Origin: Epiperipatus broadwayi
Taxonomy: Eukaryota > Onychophora > Udeonychophora > Euonychophora > Peripatidae
NCBI GenBank assembly: GCA_028023455.1
Contig: JAQFVV010013385.1
Span: 62,001-126,000 of the forward strand
Length of the DNA stretch: 64,000 nucleotides
Direction of reading: 5' to 3'
Shown: in pieces, positions 1 through 13,073 of the stretch
How positions within the stretch are numbered: position 1 is the first letter of the stretch
How the letters are laid out: each line of letters starts with the position of its first letter
Notes under the pieces: model-generated
The model's input: only the letters and a program-made list of their open reading frames with translations
Told to the model about the DNA's origin: nothing
The model's database searches: none
Made by a program: the position numbers and the translations under genes

Positions 1-1345
1 GAGAGCATGAACTGATACAGTTAGCTTTATAACACTTAAATCACTTATATCATTGTTTCTCATGCTTTATTCCTATAACTGATTCTTTACAAAAGAATGA
101 GCTGAAACAAAAATGAAAAATGAAACTTGAGATGCTATTTCCATGCATGCAGTTAAACAGAGAAAATGTGATTGCTCAAGATGCAAATTCATTGTCATAG
201 TTATTATAAGGAAATGACTAATAGTATAAAACATTATGATGATTAGGGTAACTAGCTTAAGTGACTGAAGATAGTCCTGAACAGAAGGAGACAGAAAATA
301 CAATTTGATTAACAGTATCAAGCTTTTGATGAACTAAGTTCATCTTTCAAGGCAGAATCAAATACTCTTGTTAAGACAGTGTTTGCATGTTATTTATAGT
401 TAATTTTTATATCCAATGATTATTCTATTATCTGACTCTTATGGAGTACATCAATAACCTGACTGAAGCATCTTACTCTAGTTCTCTAACTTGTTATTTA
501 AAATTTATACATGCTGAGATCTAAATCTAAGGTCAAGAATAATAATGTTAATTTCATATAATAAACCAAGAATTCTGAAATGCATTAAAATTACTATATA
601 ATCCCTTTATAAACTACCAATATATCCTGCATTTCCACAAAAGGTTTTGTCGAACAGACTTGAAAAATTGTGATTATTCTTACACAATGCAAACATTTCC
701 TCCATGCACAACCCACTTATATATTTCCATTTTTTAAATCTCGATTATATTGACTGCAGGCACTTTAAGTCCATTAGGTAATCTACATTATTAAATTAAA
801 AAATAAACAAAATTACGTAAACAGTGACTTGTTAAAGATCTTAAAAATAATAGCTTAAAAGTTGACGAACTTCAGTTTCAAAAATAAATTACATTTTTTA
901 ACAATTTATTTTAACCTCTAAACAATATTTGTTGTTATTTGAAATATTTTTTTAATAAAATATTTATCTTTCATATTAAATAAATGTGAATTTTTAGAAG
1001 TCAAAAAATACATCTTTGTCTCATAGAGTAATTTTTAATAATATTAATTAGGTGGATAAAAGTTTTGTGAAGTTTAATAAGAAGTTTAGGTAAGTATTAT
1101 CAACCATTTAATTAGTTTTATGTACATTTTATTTTTTGAATTCCTTAAAAAAATTTTAAGCAGTAAACTACACTTTTAAACAAGCATTTACTATAACTGA
1201 AAATAAAATTTACTATAACTGAAAAGAGATCTTTTGAATCCTCTTTAAAGACTTAAAGAAACTGAGCAATCCTAACCATAGTGCCCCCTCTCTTATCATT
1301 GCAGTTGTTATACTACATAACTATTTAAATGGTATACTAATGAAT
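1..1345. other. AT-rich non-coding stretch
   Basis: No gene, RNA or repeat structure is recognisable here. It is extremely AT-rich, and the short open frame at 73-321 on the minus strand is a run of hydrophobic residues with no recognisable family. It serves as the left flank of the decayed RTE element. Confidence 0.5.
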
Positions 1346-1349
1346 GGGC

Positions 1350-4300
1350 TGCTTGCCAATTTTCATTAGTCACCATGATTAGTTTGTTGGTTTTTTAGAT
1401 CTGAGTTTAAGATCAAGAAACACTGTGGTCTTTCTGCTCAGTGGCTTGATACTTTATAATTGAAGTATTAGTTAAATAATTTTGAATGCAAAATATTGTG
1501 TATGTAAATTAATATTTTTTTAAAATAGACATTTACAATAATGACAGACAAAACTAAATTTCAGGTCACTTTAAACTGGCAGACAAGGCAATGGTTAGTG
1601 GCTGAAGTTGAAGGGTTTTGAAAATTCACTGATTGTGGACCTAGGCTACTATTTGAGGATGACCTTTTAGATAGGTGCTTACATTTAAAAATCACATTAA
1701 ATTGAAGGAAGACATGAATTGAAATGTGACAATATTGGACTTCATGAAGTTAAAAAAAGATGTGATAATTGATTTAAAAGTGAAGTAATATTATATCATA
1801 AAAGCACAAATATTGAAAGCACAAATGGAATAGAACTCATTATAAAGAAAAAAAAGGATTAATAACATTCTGAAGATTGGTGGTATATCAGACAGAGTAA
1901 CAATATTAGTTGTTCCTATTAATGGACAATACCAAATGCAATAATTCAGATTTATGGCTGGTCAATGCAATGGAGTAGAGGACTTTTATATAGAAGTACA
2001 AAAGACTTGATCAAACCAAACAACATTTTAAAATTATCATATGAGATTTTAATTTTTAAAATTGATAAACAACTGAAAGATGAAAGTGCTGAGGGTAAAT
2101 TTGGTTATAATGATAGAAATGAGAGAGGACACAGCCTTGTGAATTTGCAGAAATAAAAAACAAAACTGGGACATGGAAGTACCCAAATGAAGAGACAGCA
2201 GAATTGGATTACATTTGGCTAACAGAAAATATGAATTTCAAGATTCTTAATAAATTCAATATAAAAAATGGTCAATAAATGAGATGTAAGATGCATATCA
2301 ATACAAAACTAGATGCAAAAATTATTAGAAATATGGTATATATCCAGAGATGATATTCATAATCTTAATAAACATTATTATAACTTAAATTACAACTAGT
2401 AAATCATTTTAAGATAATAACAAATTTGAAATTAATTCAGATTTGAATTAAATCAATAGGAAGATAATAGATACACTATTAAGAACTGTAACAAAGATAG
2501 CTGTTATATAAAGTAGCAATTTATCAATAAAATTTCTGCTGAGACAAGGCTATTTGACTTGATTTAAGTATAACTCCTCCCACTCTTACTTAAAATATTT
2601 TAGTCGCAGTTTTGTTTATATTTGTTTTTTCATAATAGATAATATTGTTTATTCATAAAAATTATTGAATGAAGGATTTCTTATTTGAATTTCAATATTT
2701 AAAATGGAAACAAATTTTACTTGCAACATTGCAAAAAAATGAATATCTATCTTAAAATTCAAAATTAAACTTATTATTTCAACAAAAAATTCTTTCACTG
2801 GTATTTATAAAACCAATTCCTATTAGCCAATAAAACAGCTTCTGCCTTATCATAATTACATTTATCCAACATGTCTCCTTAAAAGCAAGTATTTTCAAAT
2901 AAAATCTAATTGTAATCATATAGTTTTGGGTCTTAAATAAATTACAAATATATTGGATAAATAAGCTTACTTATGTAAATAAATTATCTACAAATTACAA
3001 GTTTCCTTTCAAAAATAGTAAAACAATAAAATACACTAAAATTTCTGAAACTACATAATCTACCAATCAGAGATGCTGTCAGTTTCTTTGTACTTTGATC
3101 TGTATGATACTAATATCTTCAATTTTTTTTAACTAATAATTTTAAAAATTATTTGTATGCAAAAAAAATGCATATGGCAAACTAATGTTATAAATAATCA
3201 CAAAGAAAATCCAAAAGATAGCATGACCATTATAATAACCCAAATGCCTCATTTTACAACAAAATCACTAATTTTAGTTGAATGCCTTCAGAAGAAAAGA
3301 AGGAATAAAAAAATATAAAAAAATACCATTAAGAAGAATTTAATATCTAAAATTTTGTAAAACTGTATGAAAAAGAGTTAAAAACAATTTAAGAAAATAT
3401 AATTGTGGATTAACAAGAAAAGCTAGAGAAAATAATAAAAGTATCGAAAGTATAAAATAACATCTTATAATTGGTAAAAAATTTATTTCTGAATTAGAAG
3501 GGGTAAAAGGTTGAACTATTATTAAAAAATGAGATGAGATATGAAATGTGTGGAAAAGTTCGGTAAAGTATTACTCAGCAGTAAAGAAAAATCAAAATGT
3601 CCCTTAAAATTATTACATCCTCTAAATTGCCCAATATTTTAAATACAGAAGTGAGACATGTAATTAAATCTATAAAGAAGAGATAAGCTCCTGGTAACAA
3701 TGGACTTATAAATAATATTTAAAAAGAGCAGGTGAAAAAGGTAGAAAAATTGTTGGCAAAGGTATATACTTACTGTTTAAATGATGAAGATGTGTCAGAT
3801 GATTGGAAAAATGCAGTGATGATATTAATATTTTAAAAAAGTGATAAAGAAGATATTAAAAATTACAGACCTATCAGTCTATACAAAATTTCTATCACAA
3901 TAATTATAACTCATTTACAGAAAACTTTATATTTTAATCAATGAAAGAACAAACTGAATTTAAAGATGATTTTAATACAATGAATCATATTCAAGTATTG
4001 AAAGAGCTTATAGAAAGACTTAATGAATATGAGTTGTGATGCTATTTTGGGTTTGTAGATTATGAAAAGGTGTTTGATTCTATAAGCATTTATACAAGAA
4101 TTACAGTATTGCATCAACAAGATCTAAACCATGGACAATGTTATATTTTGAAAAACATTTATTAAAATGCAAGAGCAATGATTCAATAATGTAGTGAGAT
4201 TAGGCAGATTAACATTGAGAAGAGATGTCATATCTCCAAAATGTTTTACAACAGTTTTGTAAGAAATATTTGTGGATGAAAATAGGAAGCTATAGAAGTA

Positions 4301-4995
4301 AAAGTAAATGGAGATTATTTAAGTTATCTAGATTTTGTAGATCAGATTAAAGTAAGAAAATATACTAAAGGTAAATACTAAAATGACTAAAATAATGACC
4401 AATGATTTTTTCCAAAATAAAAAAAAAGATTGAAAATGGTGAATTAACATAGATAAAAAGTTAATGAATGAAATTAATCATAGAATTAAATCTGAATGGA
4501 GGGTTTTGATACAAATAACTTAATGTTAAAAAAATGTGTTTGTCTTTGAAAAGAAAGTTTTTTAAATAAATGAGTTTTACCAGTACTTATGGATCTGAGA
4601 AATGGACATTTAACAGAAAAGTAACATAGATATTTCAGACCACTCAACAAACATGGAGCGATATATCTTAGGTGTTACAAAAAGGGGTCAAAACAATACA
4701 TGGGGGAGAGAACAAACAAGGTAATAGTGATAAAATTGAAAGAATTAATAGACTGATATGGTTTTGAACTAGATATAATTTTAGAAGAAATGGTAAATAG
4801 ATGGTCACTTGAAATATTAAATGGAATCCCAAGAGATTTCAAAAGTCTAGAAAGAGCCCATGTGGGATATAAATGGATGAAATAAAACTGTGTTCTTCTG
4901 TGATGTGAAGAAGAGGCTGGAGATCAGAGAAACTGCATTAGACTTGAAGAAGCTTTCATCCTGAAATGGAGTGATAGTTGAAAATAATGATGATC
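1350..4995 (+). mobile_element. Decayed near-full-length RTE-type LINE (copy 1)
   Basis: This is a heavily mutated relative of the well-preserved RTE at 31639-34747. The 5' leader around 1354-1550 matches the leader of that copy, including the words AAGATCAAGAAACAC and ATGACAGACAAAA at the putative start codon (1541). Endonuclease remnants lie at 1870-2150 (one open frame at 1965-2156). Reverse transcriptase remnants follow at 3600-4350, including the KAPGN-like region near 3690 and the YEKVFDSI-like region near 4060. The C-terminal domain and the CTTTCATCCTG-like 3' terminus end at about 4990. Stops and frameshifts are scattered throughout, so it cannot encode protein. Its age contrasts with the young copies in the same window, indicating long activity of this lineage. 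Confidence 0.8.
1541..4985 (+). pseudogene. RTE endonuclease-reverse transcriptase remnant
   Basis: This is the coding remnant of RTE copy 1. Fragments are legible only by comparison with the 31.8-34.7 kb copy. A piece at 1965-2156 contains KFGYNDRNERGHSLVN, matching the end of the endonuclease domain. Later pieces match the NYRPIS, YEKAFDSI and C-terminal SETW-like regions. It would have encoded an AP-type endonuclease and a reverse transcriptase that copies LINE RNA at nicked target DNA. Many stops make it non-functional. Confidence 0.7.
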
Positions 4996-5309
4996 AAGAT
5001 GGAAATATTAAAAGATTTCATGCAGTAATCAGGCAATAAAAAACAATTAAAACTGGCATAGCAAATTGCACCATTCAGTAATAATATTTTCTGGCAGCTA
5101 AAAGGGAACTGATTTTACTTTATTATTTTAGATTATACAAGCCTTATAAGTTACTCATGAATGCTAGATAGAGTTATTTCAGTTTGCCATAAAGGTTTTA
5201 ATTGATTGCTTATTTTATTACATCATAGTTAAGTGTCAAGAAAAATTCACAGAAATTTCCATTAGAATTTCATTATATAAATTTTTAAAATATATTGAAT
5301 TCTACTACT

Positions 5310-5311
5310 TA

Positions 5312-5342
<31 letters not shown>

Positions 5343-5351
5343 TGTATGTAT
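5310..5351. repeat. (TATG)n microsatellite
   Basis: About ten uninterrupted copies of a four-base unit, lying in non-coding DNA downstream of RTE copy 1. Confidence 0.95.
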
Positions 5352-8300
5352 AGTTATCTTACTATATTGCAAATAACTTTCTTTATTTCTCTTAATACAT
5401 AAAATTCTGGGAGAAAAAAATTATTACCATTAATTTTTTTTTTTTTTGTTTTATCTTTTAGTAAAACAATAGCTATACATATATTTGACAATTAATAAAT
5501 GAATAACTAATTGGTTGATTACTATCTGATTATCTGAGTAAAACTCCAAATCCTTCATAGAAAAATGCGAAAAAAGAAATCAAACCTTCATTTGGCCCTG
5601 AATCTAAAATAATCGTAATAGATATGTACGCTAAACATTTTCTACAAGGACATATATATATATATATATAAATTAAAAGTAAAAAAAAAGAATATTAAAG
5701 TAATTACTAAAATATTTTTGTGAGATAAGTTAAAAATAAAAAATAAATTTAAAGTGGTGGAGTGAAAAAGACAAAAGTTGATGGTTACTTTAGATTTTAG
5801 AATATCAAATTATAAGGGTATTGCTGTTACTATTCTAAGAAGGCAATCAACCCACGACTCATGCACCCTACTATCATATTCAAAATCTTTATCACTCTTT
5901 AGAATTACTGATTGACACTGCGCTAATAAAAAATTATTGATTATTTATATTATTATTATAAGTAAAAAAGACTGGTATATATAATATATATGTATATTAC
6001 TAAACTTTATATATAGTACATATATATAAAATAATAATTACATAAAAATATTGTATAAAAAATCTAATAAGTTATTAATAATGTAACAGATAAACAAATC
6101 ATTTACTCTTATTATTGTTTTAATTCTATATATATATATATATATAAACAATTTTTATTTAACTGATTAAATAAAAATTGTAAGAAATATAATTACTTTG
6201 AAAATATAATATTAAAATTCTTATGAATATTCCTTATATGTGAGTTTAAAGCGTATTATATATATATATGCATATGAGTTAAGTCGCCTGCCTAAAGTAA
6301 CTAAGAAATAGGGTACTCTGACTCATTGAGACCAGTTGTGTGTCGTTAATGGTAATTTGCCATTACTCATCATGTCTTTAACAAAAAAAAAAAATCCATC
6401 ACTTTAGAATATAGAGTTTTGATAAAAAAAAACAATATGTAATAAGCACCAATTTTGAGTAAATAGAGAATTAATAAGAATCTACTGCATCTTTTTTTCG
6501 AATTAATGTTATTAAACCTATTTATATAGAAAGTAGGTTGAAGTAAAGAAGGGTTATCCCCTTTGCTTCCAAAATGTAAGCTTGTGGTTAAGACCTGTAG
6601 AGGTCCCTACTATTGTATTTTTATGTGCACATTCTTAAGGTTACAGCTTTGGTAAATATTACTTACATAATCAATGTGGAATGTGCATTTAAATAAATTT
6701 ATAATTAAACTTATTATAGTAAATTGTTAAAAAAAAGTTAGAATAAAACCAGGCATAATGTTAATAACTGTAATTAATGCACCATTGGAAGATAATGAAA
6801 TAATCTTCAGATATAAAGATTAGCAGTGAATATTCAAAAAATAATTTCTGATGCTTCACAGAATATTATGTAGATTCATAGTTACAGTTCCAATACAGAC
6901 AGTATTTTTTGCTTCATCTCTATATCCTTTTTAATTATACAATCATTGTAACTTATTCGTTTTAGTGTCATAAGTTACTATAGAGATTATTATTATTTTA
7001 TTTTATTTATTATCTTATTACTTATCTAAGTTTTTTTTTTCCTTTTTGCTCTACTATTTTTTTTTCTATAATCTGTTGTCTTTATAGCTATATATTTTAA
7101 ATATTTCTTGAAAAATTTTAATATTTTACTTCAACTGTTATTTATTTTCTTATTCAACAAATCTGACATTTTTTCACTGTTATTATAATTTGGTTGATTG
7201 TAGCATTTTCTTTTATCACAATACATTATCTAAAAAACAATTTCATTTCTACAACATTAAATTACAATTTGAATCTATATCACATTCACAATGCAGATAT
7301 ACAATTTAGGTACCATTCTTATGTAATTTCTCTCAAATCATGATCTAACTAAAATGTATATGTATCCATCTTTACACCTTTGAATGCAAATTCCTTCATA
7401 ATGTTCAAACACATGTTCATCATTCTCATGCCAGTTTTTCTTATAAAAAATTGAGTCTTTTACTTATATTGTTTTTTATCTCTAACTAAATAATCTCCCA
7501 TCATTTTTCAATTTTTTTATTATGTATTCATTTTCATTTACTTTTTTTAGCTTCTTTATCTATGATTTCTACCTGCTCAGCTTCATTATGTCTTAATTGC
7601 TATTTATACAGGAAAAATCACTAGATTTTTTGAAATTGTTCAGTTCGTTTATTCTTCATTATAATTATTTTATGTTCTCTGATTTGTTCATATTCCTGTC
7701 CAAGATTTATCTCAATCCAAAACAAATGAAGATTGAACTCAGTTCAATTTCAAAATATTAATATTGTCCAGAACTTTATCTATATATCTTAGAAAATGTT
7801 TAATTCCAATATTATGCAAATAGTAAAAATGTACTGATGTACTGAATTCTAAAAATATACATTCTGAAAAGTAATTTGTCTTTTTTTTATTATTCAAAAC
7901 CTCAACTGTAATACAATTCCATAAATCTAATGATGTTTGAATATAGTTTTAATATATAATTGAATTAACGATTTTTATTAGATTTTGTTACAAGACAATT
8001 CAAGCATTGAGATAAAACAAAGAATTCTGTTAGAAAATCAAATAATAGATGAACGCTTGAGATTATCAATGTTTTGAATATTCTAAAATAGCTAAAAATA
8101 TTATATCAGTAATTAAACAATTTTTCAAAATGGTATACATTTTTTGGTGGGATGATAATATTATTTTTTATCTGTTGCATTTAATTGGGAATTAAATTTA
8201 TTACTTGTTTGTTCAGTTGTTTTTCAGTTGATTTGATTTTTTTGCCAGGTATATCAGATTCACATATATTATTTGTTTTTAAATTTGTTTTATTAGGTAA

Positions 8301-8774
8301 TCCATAGATTTGAAAACTGCATCAATGGGGCAAGTGCCAACAGGAATGTTGCTGAAACTGGCTAAAATTTAATAGGGTTGTCTCAAAGATATGTGGCATT
8401 ATTTACAATGAACAAATCTTGTTTGAAGGGGAGTTCATAATTTTAGCAGTCTGTTCCTCTATAATGTGAAGAAATAATTTCCTTTTAATAAATCTATTAT
8501 ATCTACTCTCTTTTATCTTGTCTCTCTATTCATATACCCATCTATTTATCTATATATACTTATATGATAAAAATGCAGAATTTTTTTTTTATTTTTTTTA
8601 TAATCTCATTAGTGCCAAAAATTTAAATTAATTCAGTGCCAAAGCTCATCTTATAGAACTGCATGAGAAAAGATAAATATTCCCAACAATAATAGCCTTT
8701 GTTGCTAAACTATAATGGGAAAGAAAACTAAACACATATTGTGCAGAAAAGCTACCAGTAACAACATTATGTGT

Positions 8775-8821
8775 GCATATATATATATATATGTGTGTGT
8801 GTGTGTATGTGTGTGTGTGTG
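8775..8821. repeat. (TA)n(TG)n compound microsatellite
   Basis: A short TA run passes directly into TG repeats. Similar compound arrays recur beside several mobile elements further along the window. Confidence 0.9.
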
Positions 8822-9950
8822 TAAATAACTAACTAAACAACCTGTAAATCCATAATATTTTTTTTTTTAAAAGTTAGTTTAATTTAATCTTTTAATCAGA
8901 AATATTTGATGAAAATAAAATCATTCTCTTCCAAACATGTTTTAGAAATAGATAAATAGAGAGACTATTTTGAAAGTATAAAAAGGATAAAATATTTATG
9001 TAAAAAAACAAAATTTCTATTTTTAAAACAAATATATTTCCAAGCCATGGATACCCATATGACCCTTAATTATTAGTCTTAAGTTAAAATATGTATTACA
9101 TGTTGATAAATTTAAAAAAAATGTTATGCTGAAATTAACATTTTTTTAAAGAAAACTATTGGAATTGGAATTTCAGTAAGAGATACATTCATCTTCCAAA
9201 TTTAACTGATAATTGATAGTTTATCTAATTGACTACATTTATTACAAATAGTCTTATAGAATTACTTTGAATTTTTTTATCCTTGTTGATGTCAATAAGA
9301 GAAAATCATCAGAATTTTTATTTTTTATTTATAAATGCAAGAAATGTTTTTATTTGATCTATGTATAATAAATAATATTTTGATCCATGGATGATTGATA
9401 TGAATTATATGATTGCATCTGCTCTGTAATAACATTATTTTTTTATATACAGTAATTGCAATTTTTCTAATTAAAAACAACCTTTTTTATATCTTTTAGT
9501 TTTTTAAAATATATTCGGTATATATTATAAAAATGATTTTTACAATTTGTATTGTCTGTGAAAGACACTTGTTCATCTTCCTAACAAATAATGAATTGAC
9601 AAAGTAATACACGCACACATATGCACACACACACATATGAACATTGGTTAAGATGAATTTTAATTTTCTGAAAATTTTAAATGAGGCTTATTCTAAGTGA
9701 TGTTTTTTGAATGTTTTAAAATTTTTTGTTGAATTGTAAATGTATTGATGCTAGCATGCTAAAATAATTGAAAAATGTTTAAAAAGGCTACAAAATATTC
9801 AGAAGAAAACTCATAATAGATTCTGAAGAGAGAGGGAACTACAAAAGATTTTAATAGGTACAGAACATTGACTGACATTAATTTTAAATATATATAACTA
9901 ACACTATTTTTTAAACTTCATATGCTTTATCTGAAATTAATATATATATA

Positions 9951-11745
9951 TTATAACGATCGAAATGAAAGTGAAGATCGAATCTAACCGCAAACTACAT
10001 ATCTGCTCTATGGGCGCTATCTAGACATTTAAATCTAGAAAAACTTATAGAGTAGGCAGATACGTGCTGTTAAGATTCCACTTTATTTAAATATTCCGAT
10101 CGTTAGCCCATGTCACTAGCTCAGCGGAGACACAGAGATAAAAATCTATATCTTAATTTATATCTTAAATATCAATAAATAAAAGCCACTGCCAGAAATT
10201 AACATATAAAAATATTTATTTACGCACATATAAAATAACATTTAAATTTTGAGGAATAAGTTTAACATTTTAGATTTTTATATTAACTTTTAATTTTACA
10301 TTTAACTAAGTTTCAATGAGTTTAATATTTTATTTAGATAGTCAAGTATGAATAGACTACATAGATCTGCATTTGAAAAGAAAATATTCTTCCCTGATTT
10401 AACCTTAGGCAACAAATTTTGCAACCAAACTGGCGCCAATCCATCTGATACATTCATGTATTCAATGTAGCATGATACGACAACACAAAATACTATACTG
10501 TCAGGAAAGTACATCTGATCAGTAAGTAGAAATAGAGAAGACATTGACTCTCCACCAACAGGAATGTGACATTTGTTGGCAAGTAGAACAATAAACAAAA
10601 AACTCCATAGGAATGGACTGCGGTCTTCTGCCGACTTACAAACCCATCCATAGGCAAACAGAGGGTGTGTGGTGTATATCTATAATCCTGCCCGTAGCGG
10701 ACCTCATACTACATCTACTAATTACACAAATATATCCAATCCATTGAACCAATTCAACTATGAAATGAATAACCTAAGATTACCCTCCCTTAATATAACT
10801 TTACAAAACTATATAGCCATTCATGCCCGACTTAAATTTAACATTTAAATACGTTCGCAAAAATGAATTTTATAAAATTTGTTTTAAAATGTTGAGTACA
10901 GATCAGCTGCACAGATTCCACGGTCAAAAACATTCCAAATTAAACACAACCGATCAAAATACAAAGTCATCGATAAACGTCACTTGCATAGGGAATATAC
11001 AAATCCCATTAGCATTCATCGTAAGATGCTTGCAGTGATATCGTTGACATATATTCTAATCGAATGTGAAAATCATAACATTATCAACCACTAATGAATC
11101 TATGCAACGTCTATACCCAACCTAAATTTCATCATTTAAAATTTAAACAATAAACAATTTATACAATAAGAAAGAAAAAAAATGGAAATGATTTTTATCA
11201 ATCGGAAAACATATAAAATTAAACATTATTAATTTGATTTAAAAACTTACAAAAGTCAGAAAAGAGTCCGTTTTAACATTTAAGTTGGCTTGTTTATTAA
11301 TTTGTAAAACTTGATGAAAGTTCATAATTGATTTTAATAATTGTTCATTTCATATAGCTTATGGTAGAAGAGTCCAGGTTTCTGCTTTTAATTCCCACAA
11401 TGTCTCCATTGGAAGATAATGTCCTGCAGATGGCAATAGCTGGTTCAAGGTATCACAGTCTTTTCATTTTTCTTTTAAATAGAGAGTGTGGTATGTGCGT
11501 CCTACCGCATCTCTCAAACACACAACGCTGGAACTCCCGAAAAAACTCTATTTCCCTTTTTATATTAATCCACAAGGATTCAATCAACAAAACCTCACTA
11601 ATCCATCACTTTCGTTAGGGTCCGAGCCAAGGCTTAGTGCTTCCATTGGTCAAGCTAATTTCTCTTTTTTTCTTATCTATCTTTCATCAGATCATTTTAA
11701 TTATACAAGAGCCCAAGGCTAGCTTGCTTTTCAAACAATTTATAA
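9951..11745. other. Less AT-rich block of unknown origin
   Basis: Base composition changes abruptly near 9955, where AACGATCG occurs, and its complement CGATCGTT occurs near 10098. The block has distinctly more GC than its neighbours until about 11740. Open frames at 10302-10598 (-), 10823-11038 (+) and 11361-11722 (+) have no family I recognise. On the minus strand a good TATA-like word, TATAAAAAGGG, lies near 11555, so the right part could be a promoter or LTR read leftward, but no terminal repeat or primer-binding site is visible. It could equally be a decayed mobile element or host regulatory DNA. No function is claimed. Confidence 0.3.
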
Positions 11746-12075
11746 ACAATCATTTCCATTTACAGATTACAAGAATTAATTAATACCTGTTTTTATTTTT
11801 AAATCTTGTACTTTTTTTTTATAAAAAAGTACATTCAAATACTTATTTATTTGTTTTTTAAAAAAAAATATTTTTAAAGTTTGGCATCTGTGCAAATATA
11901 TACGTTTAACAAACATTTTACTTTTAGCGTTTAGTTTTTTACTTTTATTTGCGAAATTTTAAGTTTTTATTTTAAATTAATGTAATGACATATTTATATA
12001 TCATTACAATATATATATATATATATATCATATTATTATTACTATTTGTGGGATATTCCATGTAGTAAAAAAGCT

Positions 12076-12123
12076 AAATGCTGATGTTTCAGTACAATAT
12101 CAAGTACCTTCTTCAGAGCATCC
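12076..12123 (-). ncRNA. Candidate hammerhead ribozyme at PLE 3' end
   Basis: Read on the minus strand: helix I strand GATGCT, core CTGAAGA, a helix II hairpin (AG, bulged G, TAC with GTACT; loop of 8), GAAA, then C-A-T-C and the second helix I strand AGCATT. Helix I pairs over six to seven positions. Helix III is almost absent (one A-U pair), and the cleavage triplet would be AUC. Position 7 of the core is free in hammerheads, so CUGAAGA is acceptable. Minimal type I hammerheads of this form are known from Penelope-like elements. The right-arm counterpart near 12765-12805 has lost helix II. Confidence 0.55.
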
Positions 12124-12472
12124 TCTTTCTCAAATTATAAAAATGTGTGTGAGATTTAAAATAATATTTATCGTTTTCTTTCTCCTCATATTTAAATTCT
12201 ATTGGTTGAGAAGTTTTAAAATTTATTTTCTCTTCCAATAGCTTCTTCCAAATGTTGTTAATCTTCTTTAATTCACACCTTTCATTTATGCTCATGGGCC
12301 TTTTAAAAATATCTATAGCTTTTCTTAGCAATCTCTGGTCATATTGTTCAATTTTTGCTAAAATATTTGTTTTTTCAAAATTGATATCATGATTTGTTAA
12401 TTTTATATGAGAATAAATAGCTGATGAATTGGATTTTTCTCTCTGACTGCCAGAATGTGAAATCCAATTCAT
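12113..12472 (-). pseudogene. PLE C-terminal fragment, left arm
   Basis: An open frame of 119 codons contains HIKLTNHDINFEKTNILAKI, QYDQRLLRKAIDIFKRP and SINERCELKKINNIWKKLL. The pattern (NHDI, FEKTNIL, R-L-KA-DI, SINE, W-LL) is the conserved tail downstream of GIY-YIG in Penelope-like elements. The reverse transcriptase and the GIY-YIG core are missing, so this is a fragment. It ends with stop codon TGA, which is itself part of the CTGAAGA hammerhead core in the 3' UTR. The first dozen residues are the spacer of the palindrome and not element sequence. Confidence 0.6.
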
Positions 12473-12729
12473 CAGCTATTTATTCACATATAAAATTAAC
12501 AAATCATGATATCAATTTTGAAAAAACAAATATTTTAGCAAAAATTGAACAATATGACCAGAGATTGCTAAGAAAAGCTATAGATATTTTTAAAAGGCCC
12601 ATGAGCATAAATGAAAGGTGTGAATTAGAGAAGATTAACAACATTTGGAAGAAGCTATTGGAAGAGAAAATAAATTTTAAAACTTCTCAACCAATAGAAT
12701 TTAAATATGAGGAGAAAAAAAAACGATAA
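12424..12729 (+). pseudogene. PLE C-terminal fragment, right arm
   Basis: This is an inverted duplicate of the left-arm frame, nearly identical over residues 15-97 and ending early after the EEKKK run. It has the same NHDINFEKTNIL and SINERCELEKINN motifs. The frame breaks where the poly-A tract after the EEK codons has changed length. Its similarity to the left arm shows that the palindrome formed recently or by copying one template. Confidence 0.6.
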
Positions 12730-13028
12730 AAACAATTTTAAATCTCACACGCATTCTTATGATTTGAAGAAGAGGACACTCTGAGGAAATGTCAGCATTT
12801 AGCTTTTCACTACACAGAATATCCTGCAAATAGTAATAATATGACATCTTTTATCCATGAAAATATATTAGAATTAACATATATATATATATATGGAAAA
12901 AAAAGTTAAACTTGCTAATGCTTGTATTTATGATTAATAGATGGTGTTTTGCCAAAAACACCATCAAAGTGTATGTTTGTTTACATAAACATCAGAGTAA
13001 GCATTCACTATCTCTATCATCAGTTCCA

Positions 13029-13073
13029 CTTTCAGATCATGATTTCAAGCTGATTTGCTATCATCAGTGAAGG
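13029..13073 (-). ncRNA. Candidate hammerhead ribozyme, 395-bp family, inverted copy
   Basis: The minus strand reads CCTTCA, CTGATGA, TAGC, loop AAATCA, GCTT, GAAA, TCATGATC, TGAAAG. Helix I (CCUUCA with UGAAAG) has one mismatch. Helix II is short, with three pairs after a U-U opposition. Helix III is the palindrome AUCAUGAU, and the triplet is AUC. The sequence matches the direct-strand copy at 13653-13697 almost base for base. Confidence 0.6.

Larger units (their letters stand above)
4996..9950. other. Unclassified AT-rich DNA with microsatellites
   Basis: Nearly 5 kb without a supportable gene. It contains a (TATG)n array at about 5310-5351, (TA)n runs near 5650, 6130 and 9945, and a (TA)n(TG)n block at about 8775-8821. 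Two slightly less AT-rich patches, 5810-5910 and 6280-6380, look like remnants of older repeats, but I cannot assign them. The stretch at 7360-7620 has a pyrimidine-rich strand and might be a very decayed minus-strand LINE; the evidence is too weak to call. Confidence 0.4.
12025..12840. mobile_element. Head-to-head palindrome of two Penelope-like 3' ends
   Basis: Two inverted copies of the same segment meet at about 12450 with only a short unpaired spacer. The left arm (about 12050-12470) reads on the minus strand and the right arm (about 12466-12835) on the plus strand. Each encodes the C-terminal domain that follows the GIY-YIG endonuclease in Penelope-like elements, then a 3' UTR ending with a hammerhead-type motif and ACTACATGGAATATCC-like sequence. 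The right arm has lost part of the ribozyme. Inverted, partly truncated copies are a known habit of Penelope-like elements. Confidence 0.65.

Noticed and set aside
10302-11038. Open frames at 10302-10598 (-) and 10823-11038 (+) as host genes
   Set aside because: No recognisable family, no splice context and no copy for comparison; kept only as part of an unclassified block.
11654-11692. CTGATGA followed by GAAA on the minus strand, a possible hammerhead
   Set aside because: The sequence between the two words is purine-rich and cannot form helix II, and no helix I strands pair.
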